Assembly (NCBI RefSeq): GCF_049243985.1
Contig: NC_135376.1
Span: 46,171,001 to 46,235,000 of the forward strand
From: Paroedura picta
Taxonomy: Eukaryota > Chordata > Lepidosauria > Squamata > Gekkonidae
DNA length: 64,000 bases
Direction: 5' to 3'
Under the pieces are notes generated by a model. That model saw only the letters and a list, made by a program, of their open reading frames with translations, did no database searches and had not been told where the DNA came from. The position numbers and the translations under genes were made by a program. Below, piece after piece: positions 9,425 through 21,370 of this stretch (the first letter of the stretch is position 1; every line of letters begins with the position of its first letter).

Positions 9425-10903
9425 CAGAGAAGTGTCACTGTTGAGAGACTGAGAGAAGTCTCTTCTCTCTAAGGCCTAGATCTTAGGAGACACCCAGAAG
9501 AGATATGGAAGACTCCATGATATCAGATAGAAGATCCTGCTCCTTTCATGAGTAGCTAATCAAAATTTTTGGGAACTATTTTCCACCTGTATATGCTCTG
9601 TCATCCGAACTCCTGATAAAAACTCTCCTCTTTCCCTCAGAAATGTACCAGGTGGCTCCGGAATTATTTCTGAATACAATTTGAAATTGAATTCATCACA
9701 TAGACTATTTGTAATGGACTGATTCTGAATTAATCTGAGAATCTGATTGTGTAGTTGCAGTCGACAAAGATTGTGAATGTATGTTCAGATATAAAATTAT
9801 GACACAAAATGCAACTTTAATGAAATAAAAGGCAGATAACTCTAATGATTTTATAAGCAGCAGAGGAGAACAAATGTTTTGGATTCTCATCCCCTGGGAG
9901 CTTTCTTGTACATGCAGTACAATTAACTGGATTTTGCCTGTTGGCCCTGACCCTATTTTGGGGCTGGCTTATCTACAAGGGACCTCTTCCCTCCTCCTGC
10001 TTCATCTGTTGAAGCCAAGCAGCTGGGCGTCCTAGAAAGCTTAACCTTGTGTTTTCTGGGGTGGGGTGGGGAGAGGGAGAGGCTGAGGGCCTGAGAGGCA
10101 TTTCTTAGATAAACAGCTGAACCCAAGGGGAGGTTTACAGGGAGGCCCTGAAGGCTTCATTTTGCCTAGGAAAACTGTAGGACATAAATGTATTTTCATA
10201 ATAAAGCATAACTTGTTAAATGTGATTCATATACATGTAGCCATAATTTTTGAGACAATTCTGGACTTGTCAGCAAATTTAAACTCAGTTACCCGTGTTC
10301 AGTTTTCTGCCTCCCACTGTACAGGCCAGGAGGCAAATATATTCTTTTTAAAATTTGTAAGGAATAATGTAAAGTAATAGGGACTGTAATAGGGAATAAG
10401 TCTGGTAAAGTCCCACTGTGATCTTGTGTGACTGGCTGATACAGAAGTCAGCATGTTTTGTAGTTTTTAAAAAATAGCTTGTCTTCTAGCTCCAAATCTG
10501 TTCCATTCCTCAGAATCCTGAGAGGCCTTTTATATTATCTCAAGAACCATTACAGTAATCCGGTACAGTCAACCAGTATGCCTATCATGGTACTGCTGAT
10601 GGTAGGCTCAAAAAGTTCATGACAGTGTTGAGGTTTGAATCAAGCATGCTCATAAACACTGTGCTGTATCATGAGTCATCTCAGTGGGATAATAAAGCAG
10701 TCACGATTTTACAAGACTATAAACGGTCCCCATCCTAACTGCAACAAGGTGCCTATGGTGAACAGATGGTACAAAAATCTGCTTGGCTTTCAGGCTGGTG
10801 AGGGAGGCCTGGGTGAGAGAGACTGCAAGGCATCTGCCCGAGCTAACTATGGGAAGGAATGAGGCATTTGCTTTCATATTAATATAGTAGAAACACATTA
10901 GAA
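9425..10903. other. Intergenic, nothing recognised
   Basis: AT-rich unique-looking DNA with short non-coding open frames. No AS3MT terminal exon and no recognisable repeat. Confidence 0.5.
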
Positions 10904-11041
10904 CAGGGGTAGTCAAACTGCGGCCCTCCAGATGTCCATGGACTACAATTCCCAGGAGCCCCCTGCCAGCATTTGCTGGCAGGGGTCTCCTGGGAATTGT
11001 AGTCCATGGACATCTGGAGGGCCGCAGTTTGACTACCCCTG
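10904..11041. mobile_element. Palindromic hAT-type MITE, 138 bp, with 8-bp TSD
   Basis: Begins CAGGGGTAGTCAAACTGCGG and ends with its inverse; the two halves are almost perfect inverted copies. It is flanked by the direct repeat CATTAGAA (10896-10903 and 11042-11049). An 8-bp duplication is the hAT signature. A second full copy lies at 58857-58986 and half copies at 14979 and 44643. Confidence 0.92.
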
Positions 11042-11049
11042 CATTAGAA

Positions 11050-11546
11050 AATCATGCCTCAGAAGAGCAGAGCTTTACAACAAATTATCTTACTGAATAG
11101 CAATGGCACATATGGTTTTTGATACTTTTGAAGTTTTTTAAAAATCATTTCTTAGAAACAGAAGGAAAAAATGCAGGCTGTACTATTTTACTATATGATG
11201 TAAAATTAAAGTTCGGGGAATTATTTCTATAGATCAAGCCCTGGGTGAAGCAGAATAGAAAAGTTGCCTTGGTAGGTGCCTCCATCTGAAATGGTATTCA
11301 AAATTAAACTACAGTCCTATGCTCTTTAGTTCTGTAATACACAACAGCACCACCTACTGCAAAGCAAATGCTTAATCAAATGCTCCCCCATTACTCAATT
11401 GATTGCCATCTTGCAATTTGTTCCCTAGTCAGTGATTTTGGTGCCACAGGCATGTTTCTGTACATGTTAACAGAACAAAGCAAAAAGAAATTGTTTCATT
11501 GCAGTGCAGCTTAAGTCGGTAAATCTCCCCCATAAAGACTGGAAAA
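11050..11546. other. Intergenic, nothing recognised
   Basis: No gene, repeat or RNA signature identified. Confidence 0.5.
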
Positions 11547-11815
11547 AGAAGAAGAGTTGGTTCTTATATGCTGCTTTTCTCAACTCAAAGGAGTCTCAAA
11601 GCAGCTTACATTTGCCTTTCCTTTCCTCTCCCCCAACAGACACCCTGTGAGGTGGGTCAGGCTGAGAGAGCCCTGATATTACTGCTCAGTCAGAACAGCT
11701 CTATCAGTGCTGTGGTAAGCCCAAGGTCACCCAGTTGGCTGCACGTGGGGGAGCGCGGAATTAAACCCAGCCACCAGATTAGAAGTCTTTACTCCTAACC
11801 ACTACACCAAGCAGG
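11547..11815 (+). repeat. MIR/CORE-like SINE copy
   Basis: GGTTCTTATATGCTGCTTTT, GACACCCTGTGAGGTGGG, CCAAGGTCACCCAGTTGGCT, ending in TAACCACTACACCAAGCAGG. Confidence 0.88.
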
Positions 11816-12611
11816 AGACAGTGCTTCCCTAGTAGAATTGGTGCAAAAGGGAATGCTGTCTCTCTTTTTCTCCACTTGTGACCAGAAATGATCAAGACCA
11901 AGCTTGCTTTAATGTCTGGTTGAAGACTAGCACATCAATGAACATTTTAAAGAAGACACCTATAAAAACAAAGCAGTACCTTTGGCATTATATGTGTATA
12001 ATTAACACAGGCTTTGTACTGGTCATAGGGAAATAAAACAGATTCAAATCCCTGTTCAGAGGAATCTGACTGGCAAATTACTTTCTCAACTCCACCTCAC
12101 ACGGTTGCTGGCAATATGGACTATCCCTGTGAGCTGCTTTCAAATAGAACAAATGCACAGAGCCACAGGAATAACAATATCCCAGGACTTTGTCATTCTC
12201 CCTTACTTTGAACTGTCAATAGTGTTTAAGTATGTAGTTCTCCCGCTCTTACATCTCTTTTAGCTAATGTAAAACAGCAACGGAACACCATCCCTTGTGA
12301 CTTTGAATTTTTTTTTACAGGGTAAGATTCAAAATCCCTTTAAAGTAACGGAGCCGATGGAGGCAAGAGTGCCTTAATTGCCTCAGGATACTGGGGGTCT
12401 AAAGGATGCTTTGGACCCTTGCAGTGTACGATCAGCAGAAAGAAGAGTTTGAAAGGATTCATCAAAGCAACAAATGAGAGATAATGATGTGTGGGCAAGC
12501 ATGAAAGTAAAGGTATAAATAATGCCCCCAGAGGCTCTGGCTATGCTGGTGTGTTTATATTCCATAGTAGAAATATCTTCCTCTTAAATAATTGACAAAG
12601 GTCTAGCTTAA

Positions 12612-12800
12612 ACACATAAGAGGAGAGGTTCTACTGAATCTGACCAGTGGTCCATCTTGTGCAGCATTCTGTTTCACAAAGTGCCCAGCCCACTGCCCTG
12701 AAAGGCCAGCTGGGTACGGAGACCAAAGCCTCCTCTTGTTGTTTCTTATTGCTGGTATTTGGGAATGTGGAAGTTCCCTGTTGTCATCAAAAGCCCTTTG
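12612..12800 (+). mobile_element. CR1-like LINE fragment
   Basis: AATCTGACCAGTGGTCCATC and TGTGCAGCATTCTGTTTCAC match the widespread reptile CR1 3' region (consensus-type wording: GACCAATGGTCCATCTAGTC). Confidence 0.6.
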
Positions 12801-13129
12801 TCACCTAACCCCTTTGAATTTGCCTAACCCCAGGAAAAGCAATATGGTGCCTTCAGATCCACACCGAAGAAACTGATTGTGGAATCAGCATGCCCTGCAA
12901 ACAGCTGTGCTATATAGAGGTGGATGGTGTATTTAGTTTCCATATAATTCACAGTGGAATTATCAAGTATAAATATCAGGCCTAAGTTTGTTTTGTGTGT
13001 AGAATTCTTCCCTTCACTCTACACTCCCTTTGCTGTCAAGATTCTTGAATGATGAAAGTGGGAGGTAGAAGCTTGTAAACTTGTTAGTTTAGAAGGGATT
13101 ACGTGGAAGTGTCTGCCTATTCTTGCAGC

Positions 13130-13312
13130 ACCCTAGCCTGGATGGCCCAGACTAGCCTTATCTCATCGTATCTTGGAAGCTAAACTGGATCATCTATGGT
13201 TAGTTCTTGGATTGCTATGCAGTGATAAGCAATTGCAAACCACCTCTCTTTATCCATAGCCTTGGAAAACCCATGAGGGTTCACAAGTTGGCTGTAACTT
13301 AAGAGCATTTTA
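13130..13312 (+). repeat. 5S rRNA-derived SINE
   Basis: CTTATCTCATCGTATCTTGG followed by AAGCTAAACTGG copies the 5S rRNA internal promoter (ATCTCGGAAGCTAAGCAGG-type). Then GCAAACCACCTCTCTTTATC and GGAAAACCCATGAGGGTTC, the usual body of the squamate 5S SINE. Confidence 0.8.
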
Positions 13313-14978
13313 CAGACACATTCCTGTGCCCCCACCCCCATATGTAATAAGCTACTGGCAGATCATAGCTTTCAAAATTAATTGTATGGGGAAATTTTTA
13401 CCAGTGTGTTCCAGCACCAACATTGCATGAAGTGAGATAGCCAATGATGAGTCTGTCATAGAGAAGGAAGGAGGATTCTATGATTCCAGGTCTGGCCAGG
13501 AAAATGGAGTGGGCTCAGAAGAGCTACAGAGCTCTCAAGGGTAGACTGATTCTGAATTTCAAGATTTGAGTAGGTAATCTTTGTACACAACTTTGTACAC
13601 TGTTATTGATGTGGAAGACATACTTTGATAATACATAACCAATTTTAATGCTAATTTAGGCAATAAGTAATAAGAACCCAGCAGCTTGTCAGGGGTATAT
13701 TAGATGCCAATATAAAGATTTAAAGAGGAATGTCACATAGTCCAGAATGATAATGGAGATTAATTATTTCGGTTGCAGAAGTTTGCATTACTGGTTATTC
13801 TCTTGGTTTATTCTTTTGAAAGTGCTCCTCATGACAAGCAGTTTCATTATGAGCTGTTCATTCAAGTAATAATTGCAGTTCTTTAGAAAATTGCATGTTA
13901 TCCTGGCTTGGATTTCAGCAAACCTTACCAGGACTGATAAGCAAAACAATTTGTTTTCTAAAAGATTTAATATGTACTTCAATGGTTTGAGATCCTTTAG
14001 TAACCTTGTAGTATTGTGTATTTAAAGAGTAAAGGCATTGATTATAATATGATAAAAAATGCTTGGTTTTGTGGCATTGTTATAAAATAAACAGTTTCAT
14101 TGTATGTTTTTAAAACTAATTTATAGTAAGAATCAATGTGGGAGATAAGCACAGTGAAAAACCAACAGAGAAAAGCAGCAGCTTGATATTTGCCAGTTGT
14201 TAATTACACAGATAATCACTCTGTTTTACTCCCTGTCTCATTATTTTCTTTTCATTTTAGGGATCTGACAAAATATTGACTATACGGCAGGACTATTTCA
14301 TGTTCAAAACAGGTTGTAGATAAAGAAGATGACTAAATGGCCATTCCCACCCATTGCTGTTATTCCTGAAAACTTTGTCTAAATGCTCCAGCAGAGACAT
14401 TTTCACTAATTATTTTTGGTATCAAAGGCAATTTTCAGAGTAAAAATGAAAGAATTGATTCTTGTGAAAATCGTCTTCGATACAAAGACATGAAATCTCC
14501 CAGGAACTGTTCAAAACCCTGTTGAAGCTACTGCAGATTTCCATCAGCAGGACTCCCCTTTTACCTATGCATTTGTGAAAAGGCCATTGCTAAATGCCAC
14601 GGCACTGGCCTTAATTTGCGTTTGCTTTGGTGCTTGACATTTCAGCAAGACCAAGAGATGGCACTTAAAAACAACCCAGTGTATTCTTCCTTGCCCTGAC
14701 TCATAGAGAGTTATAATGATGGTCGCATTCAGTTTCTTGAACTGTGAGGGTGGATTTCAACCTGCAGTTTTATTACTTGAGTACTGCACCATTAAATGGG
14801 TTCTCCTCTGGGCCAATGGGGCCCCACCGGTATAACAACACAAATGGAATTGGCAAGTCCTCTTCAAATGCAGTGCTCATCAACACATCTGGTTCCAGCC
14901 ATCAAGTGTAGAGATGCCTGGTGCAGAAAATCCAAATGGAGTGTGAATCAGCTCCTGTCAATTGAAAGAATAGACCAG
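13313..14978. other. Intergenic, nothing recognised
   Basis: AT-rich stretch without a clear repeat. The part at 13600-14300 looks unique and could hold regulatory sequence; nothing in the sequence proves it. Confidence 0.45.
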
Positions 14979-15031
14979 CTCATGGGAATTGTAGTCCATG
15001 GACATCTGGAGGGCAGCAGTTTGACTACCCC
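14979..15031 (+). mobile_element. Half copy of the palindromic hAT MITE
   Basis: CATGGGAATTGTAGTCCATG through to GTTTGACTACCCCTG is the right half of the 10904-11041 family; the left half is missing. Confidence 0.85.
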
Positions 15032-15479
15032 TGGAATAGACAAACTCAAACGGATGACTCCTAAATTGTCACGCTAATGAGTCTCAATAATACCTACTCC
15101 TGTGAGCTCAATAATATTGTGAACTCACAGGTGTTTATTCTTGCCATATCTGTATTGTGACAGTATTGTGAGGAAGTTTTCCTGCTTTTATTGTAATAAA
15201 AAATGTGTACAGGTGGCAGCAAGTGATGAAGAGATTACAGGAGGGGGAAGGGGAGAGAATAGCAACAACCATAGAGATAGCAACAGCAGATAAGAAATCT
15301 TGTATGTCCAGCATCTGAACATATTCAGAATACTTTGCTCTTTGGACTCTTACTGAAATAAAAGCTGCTGTTTTTGCTGCGGTGTTACATACACAATCTA
15401 TAGGTTATGTAAAGATGTTACACGGCCTTCCAATTTGTACTTTGCAGCTGTGAATAATTCACAAGTGATGAATATAAGC

Positions 15480-16100
15480 AGGGGAGCTGTAAAGATTTGC
15501 AGGGGCTGTCTCATCTCCCTCCACTGTATTCTCTTTCCTTTAACCTCTCCCCTTTACTACTTTTTCCTTTCCACCCACCTGCTAAGCTGCCTTTATTTGC
15601 TCCCCTGACTTCAGTCCCCCCCCCTTCCTTTGCCTTGACAGCCTCTACCAGGGAAAACTAGGGTACAGTTGTGTGATGCTGGTGACTGGGCCTACTTGCA
15701 CAGTGGGGAACCACAGAAACTTGCAAGGGGGAGGTGGGAATTTTTCATCACCTAGGGGGTGGGTCATAGGGGTTTTATTATTGTTTTTAGTGAGATTTTA
15801 ATGTGGGTTGACTATTGTTACCCACCACGAGCCACATTAGTGGGAATGGCAGGATATAAATGTAAAGAGAAATAAAAATAAATACCCCCCATATCCTCTT
15901 CCTCACACTATTTCTACTTTTCTTCTTCCTGGTAACCCTCATATCATCAGTTTCCCCTGATTCCTTCCCACCTACCAACTTATCATAAATTTGTGTCCCT
16001 CCCCATCTTCAGCTATATTTGTTACTTAATTACTTCCTTTATACTTTGCCTTTCTCCACAATGGGGACCCAAAGCAGACTGTATTATTTTCTTTACTGAT
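15480..16100 (+). repeat. Unclassified repeat, homologous to 41386-41990
   Basis: It shares ordered blocks with 41386-41990: GTTGTGTGATGCTGG near 15670 against GTTGTGTGGTGCTGG near 41601, a C/T-rich centre, and CTTCAGCTATATT followed by CTTTCTCCACAATGGGGA-like sequence. The end resembles the MIR-like SINE body. Class unknown. Confidence 0.5.
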
Positions 16101-16591
16101 AGAAATCAGACTGGCTTTACCATGTGGTTGTTCAGTGCAGGAATCAGTGCATGCCTTGATTATCCCCACCTCCAGGAACAACAGGGTTACTTTCTTTTGT
16201 AGCTAGTCACTTGGAGAATACATACGTTGGAAAGTGACATAGCTGTCACAAATGACATGGTGCACAAAAGAAGATGTATACTGCTTATTTTTGTGATAAA
16301 TGTTGCATATTGAGACACTGTGTGCTGTGAAGGTTATGATGTCTGGGAAATTCTAAGTGCTAAAGCACACACAAATACCTGAAAGTATGTGGGTAGTCCA
16401 AAATTACTCAGGGAGCTTACACAACAAGATGGGGATTGAACCAGGGGCGCACAGACCCTACTGTGAAGCATTAACAACTGTATCATACTGCCTTTTATAG
16501 GATGGTTGCTGTTGAAGAGCAGCAAGAGGCCAGACCTAATTCAGTCATGCATGCTGGGTGGTATCAAGTCACCCAGAGGTTGCTTCCAGAC

Positions 16592-17150
16592 CTAGGGCTG
16601 TCAACCTCCAGGTGGGATCAGGAAATACCCCCAAATTAGAACTGAACTTTAAACAACAGAGATCTGACCCCCCCCCCCCCCCCGACTGAAAGTCTGCTTT
16701 GGAGGGAGGACTCTATGGCAGGGGTCTTAACCAGAGTGCTGTGGTGCACTAGTGTACTGCAGGAGCCCCCTAGATATGCCGCAGCATGAGGACAGTGTTA
16801 TTATTTTTTACATTTTTATTTTAAATTTAAGAATTTCACCCTTATATGAACAGGTTGACTCACCCCCTCCCAAAGTGGCCAATGATGGGCTTAGAGAGGG
16901 TGGAAAGGGGAGAAGCCTTGGCCATCCAACTCTTTACTAGCTGAGGCTCCTCTCACTGAGTCGACTTGTGTCAGTGGCAGCTCAACAAGTAAGGTAAGTG
17001 TTTCTGATTTAACTCAGGGCATGGGGGGCATCACCAAGATGCCAGATGCTAGGTTGCTGAAGGACTCTGATGAGCTCCAGGGCTTGGGGGTAGCAGAGGG
17101 GCCTGTTTGGGCCCTCAAAATGGGAGAATTCCCAGAAGGGCTAAAAGAGG
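16592..17150 (+). repeat. Cluster of short non-autonomous DNA-element fragments
   Basis: 16592-16725 (CTGTCAACCTCCAGGTGGGA through ACTCTATGGCA) matches a common squamate MITE wording. From 16722 (CAGGGGTCTTAACCAGAGTG) a hAT-like end begins. 16862-17150 resembles 60590-60835 (shared TGTGTCAGTGG, CTGATGAGCT and GGGGCC blocks in order). Confidence 0.5.
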
Positions 17151-18121
17151 CAGTGGTTTGCCCACTGCTTTTGTTTTGCTGCTTCAGACCAATATGGCTA
17201 CCCACCTGAATCCATTTATCCTACTGTATTTGTGAGGCTCACTGCAGCAGTTGGCTACTATTATTGACAGAATGCTGGATCAAAGAACCCTTGGTCTAAG
17301 CCAGTCAGGCAACTCTAATGTGGCTTCATGGATGCTGAAAAACCTCCAAGAAGCTTCTTCAGCATTTTTTCACCAGAAGGTATGCTATTTCTACCACCAC
17401 CCCGTTAAAAATAATAAATCAGTAGTGCTGCCTCATTCCCTAAGAGTTGCACAGCAATGTTTAGTCTTGAATTAGGAAGGTTTATATTAACTCGGAGACT
17501 CTTTATTTATGGAAAATCCATTTATATTTGGGCTAATTCCTGGGTACTATAGTCAAGTGTTTCCTGGCCAGAGAAAGACATGCTTCAAATGCTTTCCAGA
17601 TTTAGGCTCTAAATCTGTACCTTCATCTATTTATACAGTAATTAATCCAAACTGCTACCACAGAAAGAAAAAGGAAGTCTTTAATTGCCTCTTACTGGGA
17701 GATAAAACAGTTAAGTCTTATTTATGGTAATTCTTGGCATATAACTTTTACGACTCTGTTTTGATGTGGTAAAAACCCCTGGGCAACCTTATGGTAAGAA
17801 GCTGTTATTAAATGAATTCACCCTATCAATATTCAATGCCCAGACCCTAGGAAGTGAGAAAAATAAAGAAATGTCAGATCAGGAACAGAGCCATATATAC
17901 AGCAGGGAGGCATTGAGATTGAAGCCTATCAAGTTAATTTTTAATTGCCTTATTGTATAGGCTCATAAAAACACCAAGAGGAAAGCAATAAAAGTGCTGC
18001 ATATTTTAGTATAGTCATGTTCTATTCTTAAAAGGCATTAGTAACTAAACCAGACTGGTCCCCTATTAAAACTAAAGGCTTCCTTTTACAGTCAAGTATT
18101 TCAAGATAGCATCTTAACTCT
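17150..18121. other. Intergenic, little recognised
   Basis: Only a short end of the GACCAATATGGCTACCCACC type (17188-17212), the terminus of the hammerhead-bearing repeat family, was seen. Confidence 0.45.
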
Positions 18122-18440
18122 CTATAGCAGGCTTTCTCTATAGCAGGGTTTCTTGATGGCCCTGGAAGGGTTTCCCAAATGGGCAAGAGTTCATGTTTAA
18201 TATATTTTTTAAATTTGTAAAGCATTTATCAGATGATATAACCATATTGTTGTCCTGTCTCCACTTCCAAAATGGCCATGATGGACCTGTAGGAGGGGGG
18301 AAGGGCAGGGGCCCCAGGTGGGCAAGTACACAGTTAAGCTTACTAACCATATTCTGCACCATCATGCCATTCCTGAGGTTTCTCAAAGCCTGAACAAAGT
18401 TTCAGGGGTTTCTCAATGGCAAAAAGTTGAACAAGGCTGC
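18122..18440 (+). mobile_element. hAT-like non-autonomous element
   Basis: Ends carry GGGTTTCTTGATGGCCCTGG and TTCAGGGGTTTCTCAATGGC. The inverted relative is at 24776-25075 and a terminal fragment at 1832. The centre is G-rich (AGGAGGGGGGAAGGGC). Confidence 0.6.
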
Positions 18441-18890
18441 TCTACAGTCCTATATGTCTTAAGAAGTATGCTGGAACATTAAGTTTGATGAAACCAGGAG
18501 GATGCAGATAAGTCTGAGGGTAACTGGTGACAATTTGAGAATGCATTAAATGTTCCATACATTTGTGTTACACAATAATATAGCTAGTGAACACTTTCTT
18601 TTGGTTTTCTTTTTTTAGAGGGGGAGGGGTGGCAGCTCAGCTTTGGAATGTCCTCCTCTCAGCCGCTTGAGTGATCCTAATTTTGTACAGTTTTAGATAC
18701 CAGGAGAAAGCATTCTTATTCTCTCAAACACAGGCTGCCAGAAAAAGTTTTCTGTTTAATCTTTGGTGCCTAATAGTATTTCCAATTTTATTATTTATTC
18801 TCTGTTCGTATAACTCATTATCCTGTTTTTATCCACTGCTACCTTAATTAAGATAATGTGCTCTTTGCTACTGTTTACTATATTATCTTA

Positions 18891-19223
18891 ACCCCCGCCC
18901 GTGGCGCCGCAGGCACCGCGGACTAAATAAAGCTGTAAGGGCTTGGGGGGAGAAGTTAGGGCGGGCTCGGTCCGGGATGAGGAAGGGTCGATTTATGACA
19001 GACGATCGGCGGGGCCAATCGGCAGGCGCTTCTCGCCTGCCAATTGGCCTCTCCGACTGCCACTCCACCAGCAAGGGAGCACCCGCAAGCCGCATGCAGC
19101 GCGCCTGGCGGGTGCTCCCTGGCCGGCGGCCTGACGCATCCTGAGGCGGCCTGCCGAGTTGCCGGCCGCGCGCTGCCCCGCTAGCGTCCGCTGTATTGGA
19201 AGTACAGCGGGCTTGATTACTAG
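18891..19223 (-). repeat. CpG-rich hairpin repeat family, copy 1
   Basis: GC-rich island in AT-rich surroundings. One end has GCGGACTAAATAAAGC, the other GGGCTTGATTACTAG. It contains a hairpin at 19013-19049 whose arms read GGCCAATCGGCAGGCG and CGCCTGCCAATTGGCC. Related copies: 29494-30054, 38717-39006 and 61300-62262. Class unknown. Confidence 0.7.
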
Positions 19224-19570
19224 CTATTATTATAATTTAGAAAGACTGTGGGGATACAGAAAAAAGAAGGGAAAGAAAAAAGGGGTTATACAACATAACT
19301 GCAATTGTTGAAGAGAAAGCATGTAGTGCAAAATGTATAAAACAAAGTACTTTCCCTTACATCACCTTCATGATAATTTTTAAACATCATCTATAAAATG
19401 CAATCGTTCTTATTTCTGTTGGGGTATGATTTTAAGTTTAAATGTCAAACTTTATAACTCATCTATTTTGACTACATCATTAGTTTCATCATTACTACAT
19501 ATTCAATATTATATATTTTCTCTTCTGCATATTAATTGGAATCTTTAATATACAAGCAATATATATCACA

Positions 19571-19790
19571 TTGCGATCGAACTCGCTAGAAAAGTCATTA
19601 ATACACGGGATGGTCAGCGGCAAAAAGAAACGTGGTCGCCAAAGGATCTGCTGGCTCGACATGATCAAAGCCGATACAGGCTATGAACCAACTAAAAGAA
19701 GCAGTCAGAGATGGGGCGCATGGCGAATACTTTCCATTAGATTCGCCAAGGGTCGGACACGACTGAATGGATGACATCATCATCATATAT
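19571..19790 (+). mobile_element. Bov-B/RTE LINE 3' end
   Basis: The open frame reads GKKKRGRQRICWLDMIKADT and ends WRILSIRFAKGRTRLNG, the C-terminus of RTE/Bov-B reverse transcriptase (typical GRQRMRWLDGIT, GVAKSRTRLSN). The tail is GGTCGGACACGACTGAATGG and a CAT-repeat. Confidence 0.9.
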
Positions 19791-20356
19791 CAAATAAAAG
19801 CTCATACGTATTCACAAAATTACATTTGAAACATTTTAATTCTACTCCTTTTTCATTATCATACATTTGTATCTGATATTTTATCACTTTCTGTCTCCTA
19901 CTTGCATAATACACACTCCATCTCTCCTCAGATTCTGTTTCCCAGATAGGTTGTTAATTCAGATATTTTATTTTCTTATTATTCTAAACTTGGACAGACA
20001 TCTAGTTTCCACCTTGCTGCTTAAATAGTTCTAGCAGCTGTCACTGTTCAATCTGTGGGTCCAGAGACCAGAGGGAATTCATTTCAGCTCTTTATTGTGA
20101 CTTAGCATGATAGTACAAAGAAGCAAAAGCTGAACCAAAGATCCCACCAAAAACCCTAATTATATAAATGCACAAAGGGATCTTTCTGCCAGTGCGCACT
20201 ATAGGTCAATTATGGTTTAAACTGACTGGATCTGCAGCCAGAATCTAGCCATGCATTGGCTGACGCAATTGCAGAGTTCCAATCCTGCTGAGGACCTCAA
20301 GCTCCGTTCTCAGCAGATCTATAGACACAACAGTCACCATAGATTTGGATAACAAG

Positions 20357-20420
20357 CATGGAGTCCAATAGCACCTTTAAGACCAACAAAGATTTATTCA
20401 AGGTGTGAGCTTTTGATAAT
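20357..20420 (-). repeat. Fragment of hammerhead-bearing repeat family
   Basis: GTCCAATAGCACCTTTAAGA, CCAACAAAGATTTATTCAAG, then GTGTGAGCTTTTG; inverted copy of the family best seen at 34036 and 44145. Confidence 0.6.
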
Positions 20421-20479
20421 TTTGGTAATTTGTTAGGCTGAACACCTAATAGCTCTCAGCTTCCATTGGGGATTTAAAC

Positions 20480-21370
20480 TTTAATGTGTTCTGCATTTTT
20501 GGTGTGTTTTTCCCAGTATCTTTTTTCTTTTTTTACAAGTTTGTCCTATATGAAAGTTCCATCTGCGTCATCACATTTCACAGTTCTTTTGTACTTTTGA
20601 TCTGCTATCTTAATGTCTTTTGGAGTTATATACCATCTAAAAATTGTACCAATTTTATCTTAGTTTCTGGTTGGCTGTAAAGTTGATACCTTTCCCCCAT
20701 AGTTCTTTAAAGTTTTCTATCCACTTAATCAAGAACCTCTTGTGGCGCAGGGTGGTAAGGCAGCAGACATGCAGTCTGAAAGCTCTGCCCATGAGGCTGG
20801 GAGTTCAATCACAGCTTGCTGCTGTGGGGTAAACGGTAATGACTGGGGAAGGCACTGGCAAACCACCCCGTATTGAGTCTGCCATGAAAACGCTAGAGGG
20901 CGTCACCCCAAGGGTCAGACATGACTCGGTGCTTGCACAGGGGATACCTTTACCTTATCCACTTAATCATACATTTCCCCCCCCCCACTTGTTTGTCTTC
21001 TGGTTCAGGCTGTAGTTAAATCTTATACATCCATCTATCATGTATATTTGGGACTGCTAAAACTCTCATTTTCTCATCTTGTAATATTTTGAAGCTTTTC
21101 CTTGGTTTTCTGCCATTCCTTATAGATAGATGTATCTGTCTTTGCCATTCTTTCAGTATTCTTTCTTTTATGTATATGGGTGATATTTGGAACAGAAACT
21201 TTAATTTTGGCAGCACATTCATTTTGGTTGCAGAGATTCTGCCTAGCCACCAGATTTTTAGCTTCTTTGATACTGAATATTTTATTCTTTTGGTAAGTTT
21301 ATTTCTGTCCTGTTTATTAATTTCTATGCACATTTTAAATTTTATTGTGATATCTTTTATTGATTGATCA
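20480..21370 (-). mobile_element. L1 LINE ORF2 fragment, minus strand
   Basis: The minus-strand frame reads WWLGRISATKMNVLPKLKFL then FQISPIYI and FKILQDEKMRVLAVPNI, the region after the reverse transcriptase domain of vertebrate L1 ORF2 (W-GRI--KMN-LP-L-YLFQ--P). It is split by a Sauria SINE at 20732-20955; decayed L1 C-terminal sequence continues on the far side. Confidence 0.85.
20732..20955 (+). mobile_element. Sauria SINE with 14-bp TSD, nested in L1
   Basis: tRNA-like head CCTCTTGTGGCGCAGGGTGG (A box) and GGGAGTTCAATC (B box), body GGCAAACCACCCCGTATTGA, tail GGGGATACCTTTACC. Flanked by the direct repeat TATCCACTTAATCA (20718-20731 and 20956-20969). Somewhat shorter than the other copies because part of the middle is missing. 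Confidence 0.95.

Noticed and set aside
13130-13312. Possible 5S rRNA gene
   Set aside because: Only the internal-promoter part resembles 5S rRNA; the rest is the body of a 5S-derived SINE.
20742-20830. Possible tRNA gene from A-box and B-box sequence
   Set aside because: The boxes are the tRNA-derived head of a Sauria SINE; there is no cloverleaf and target-site duplications flank it.
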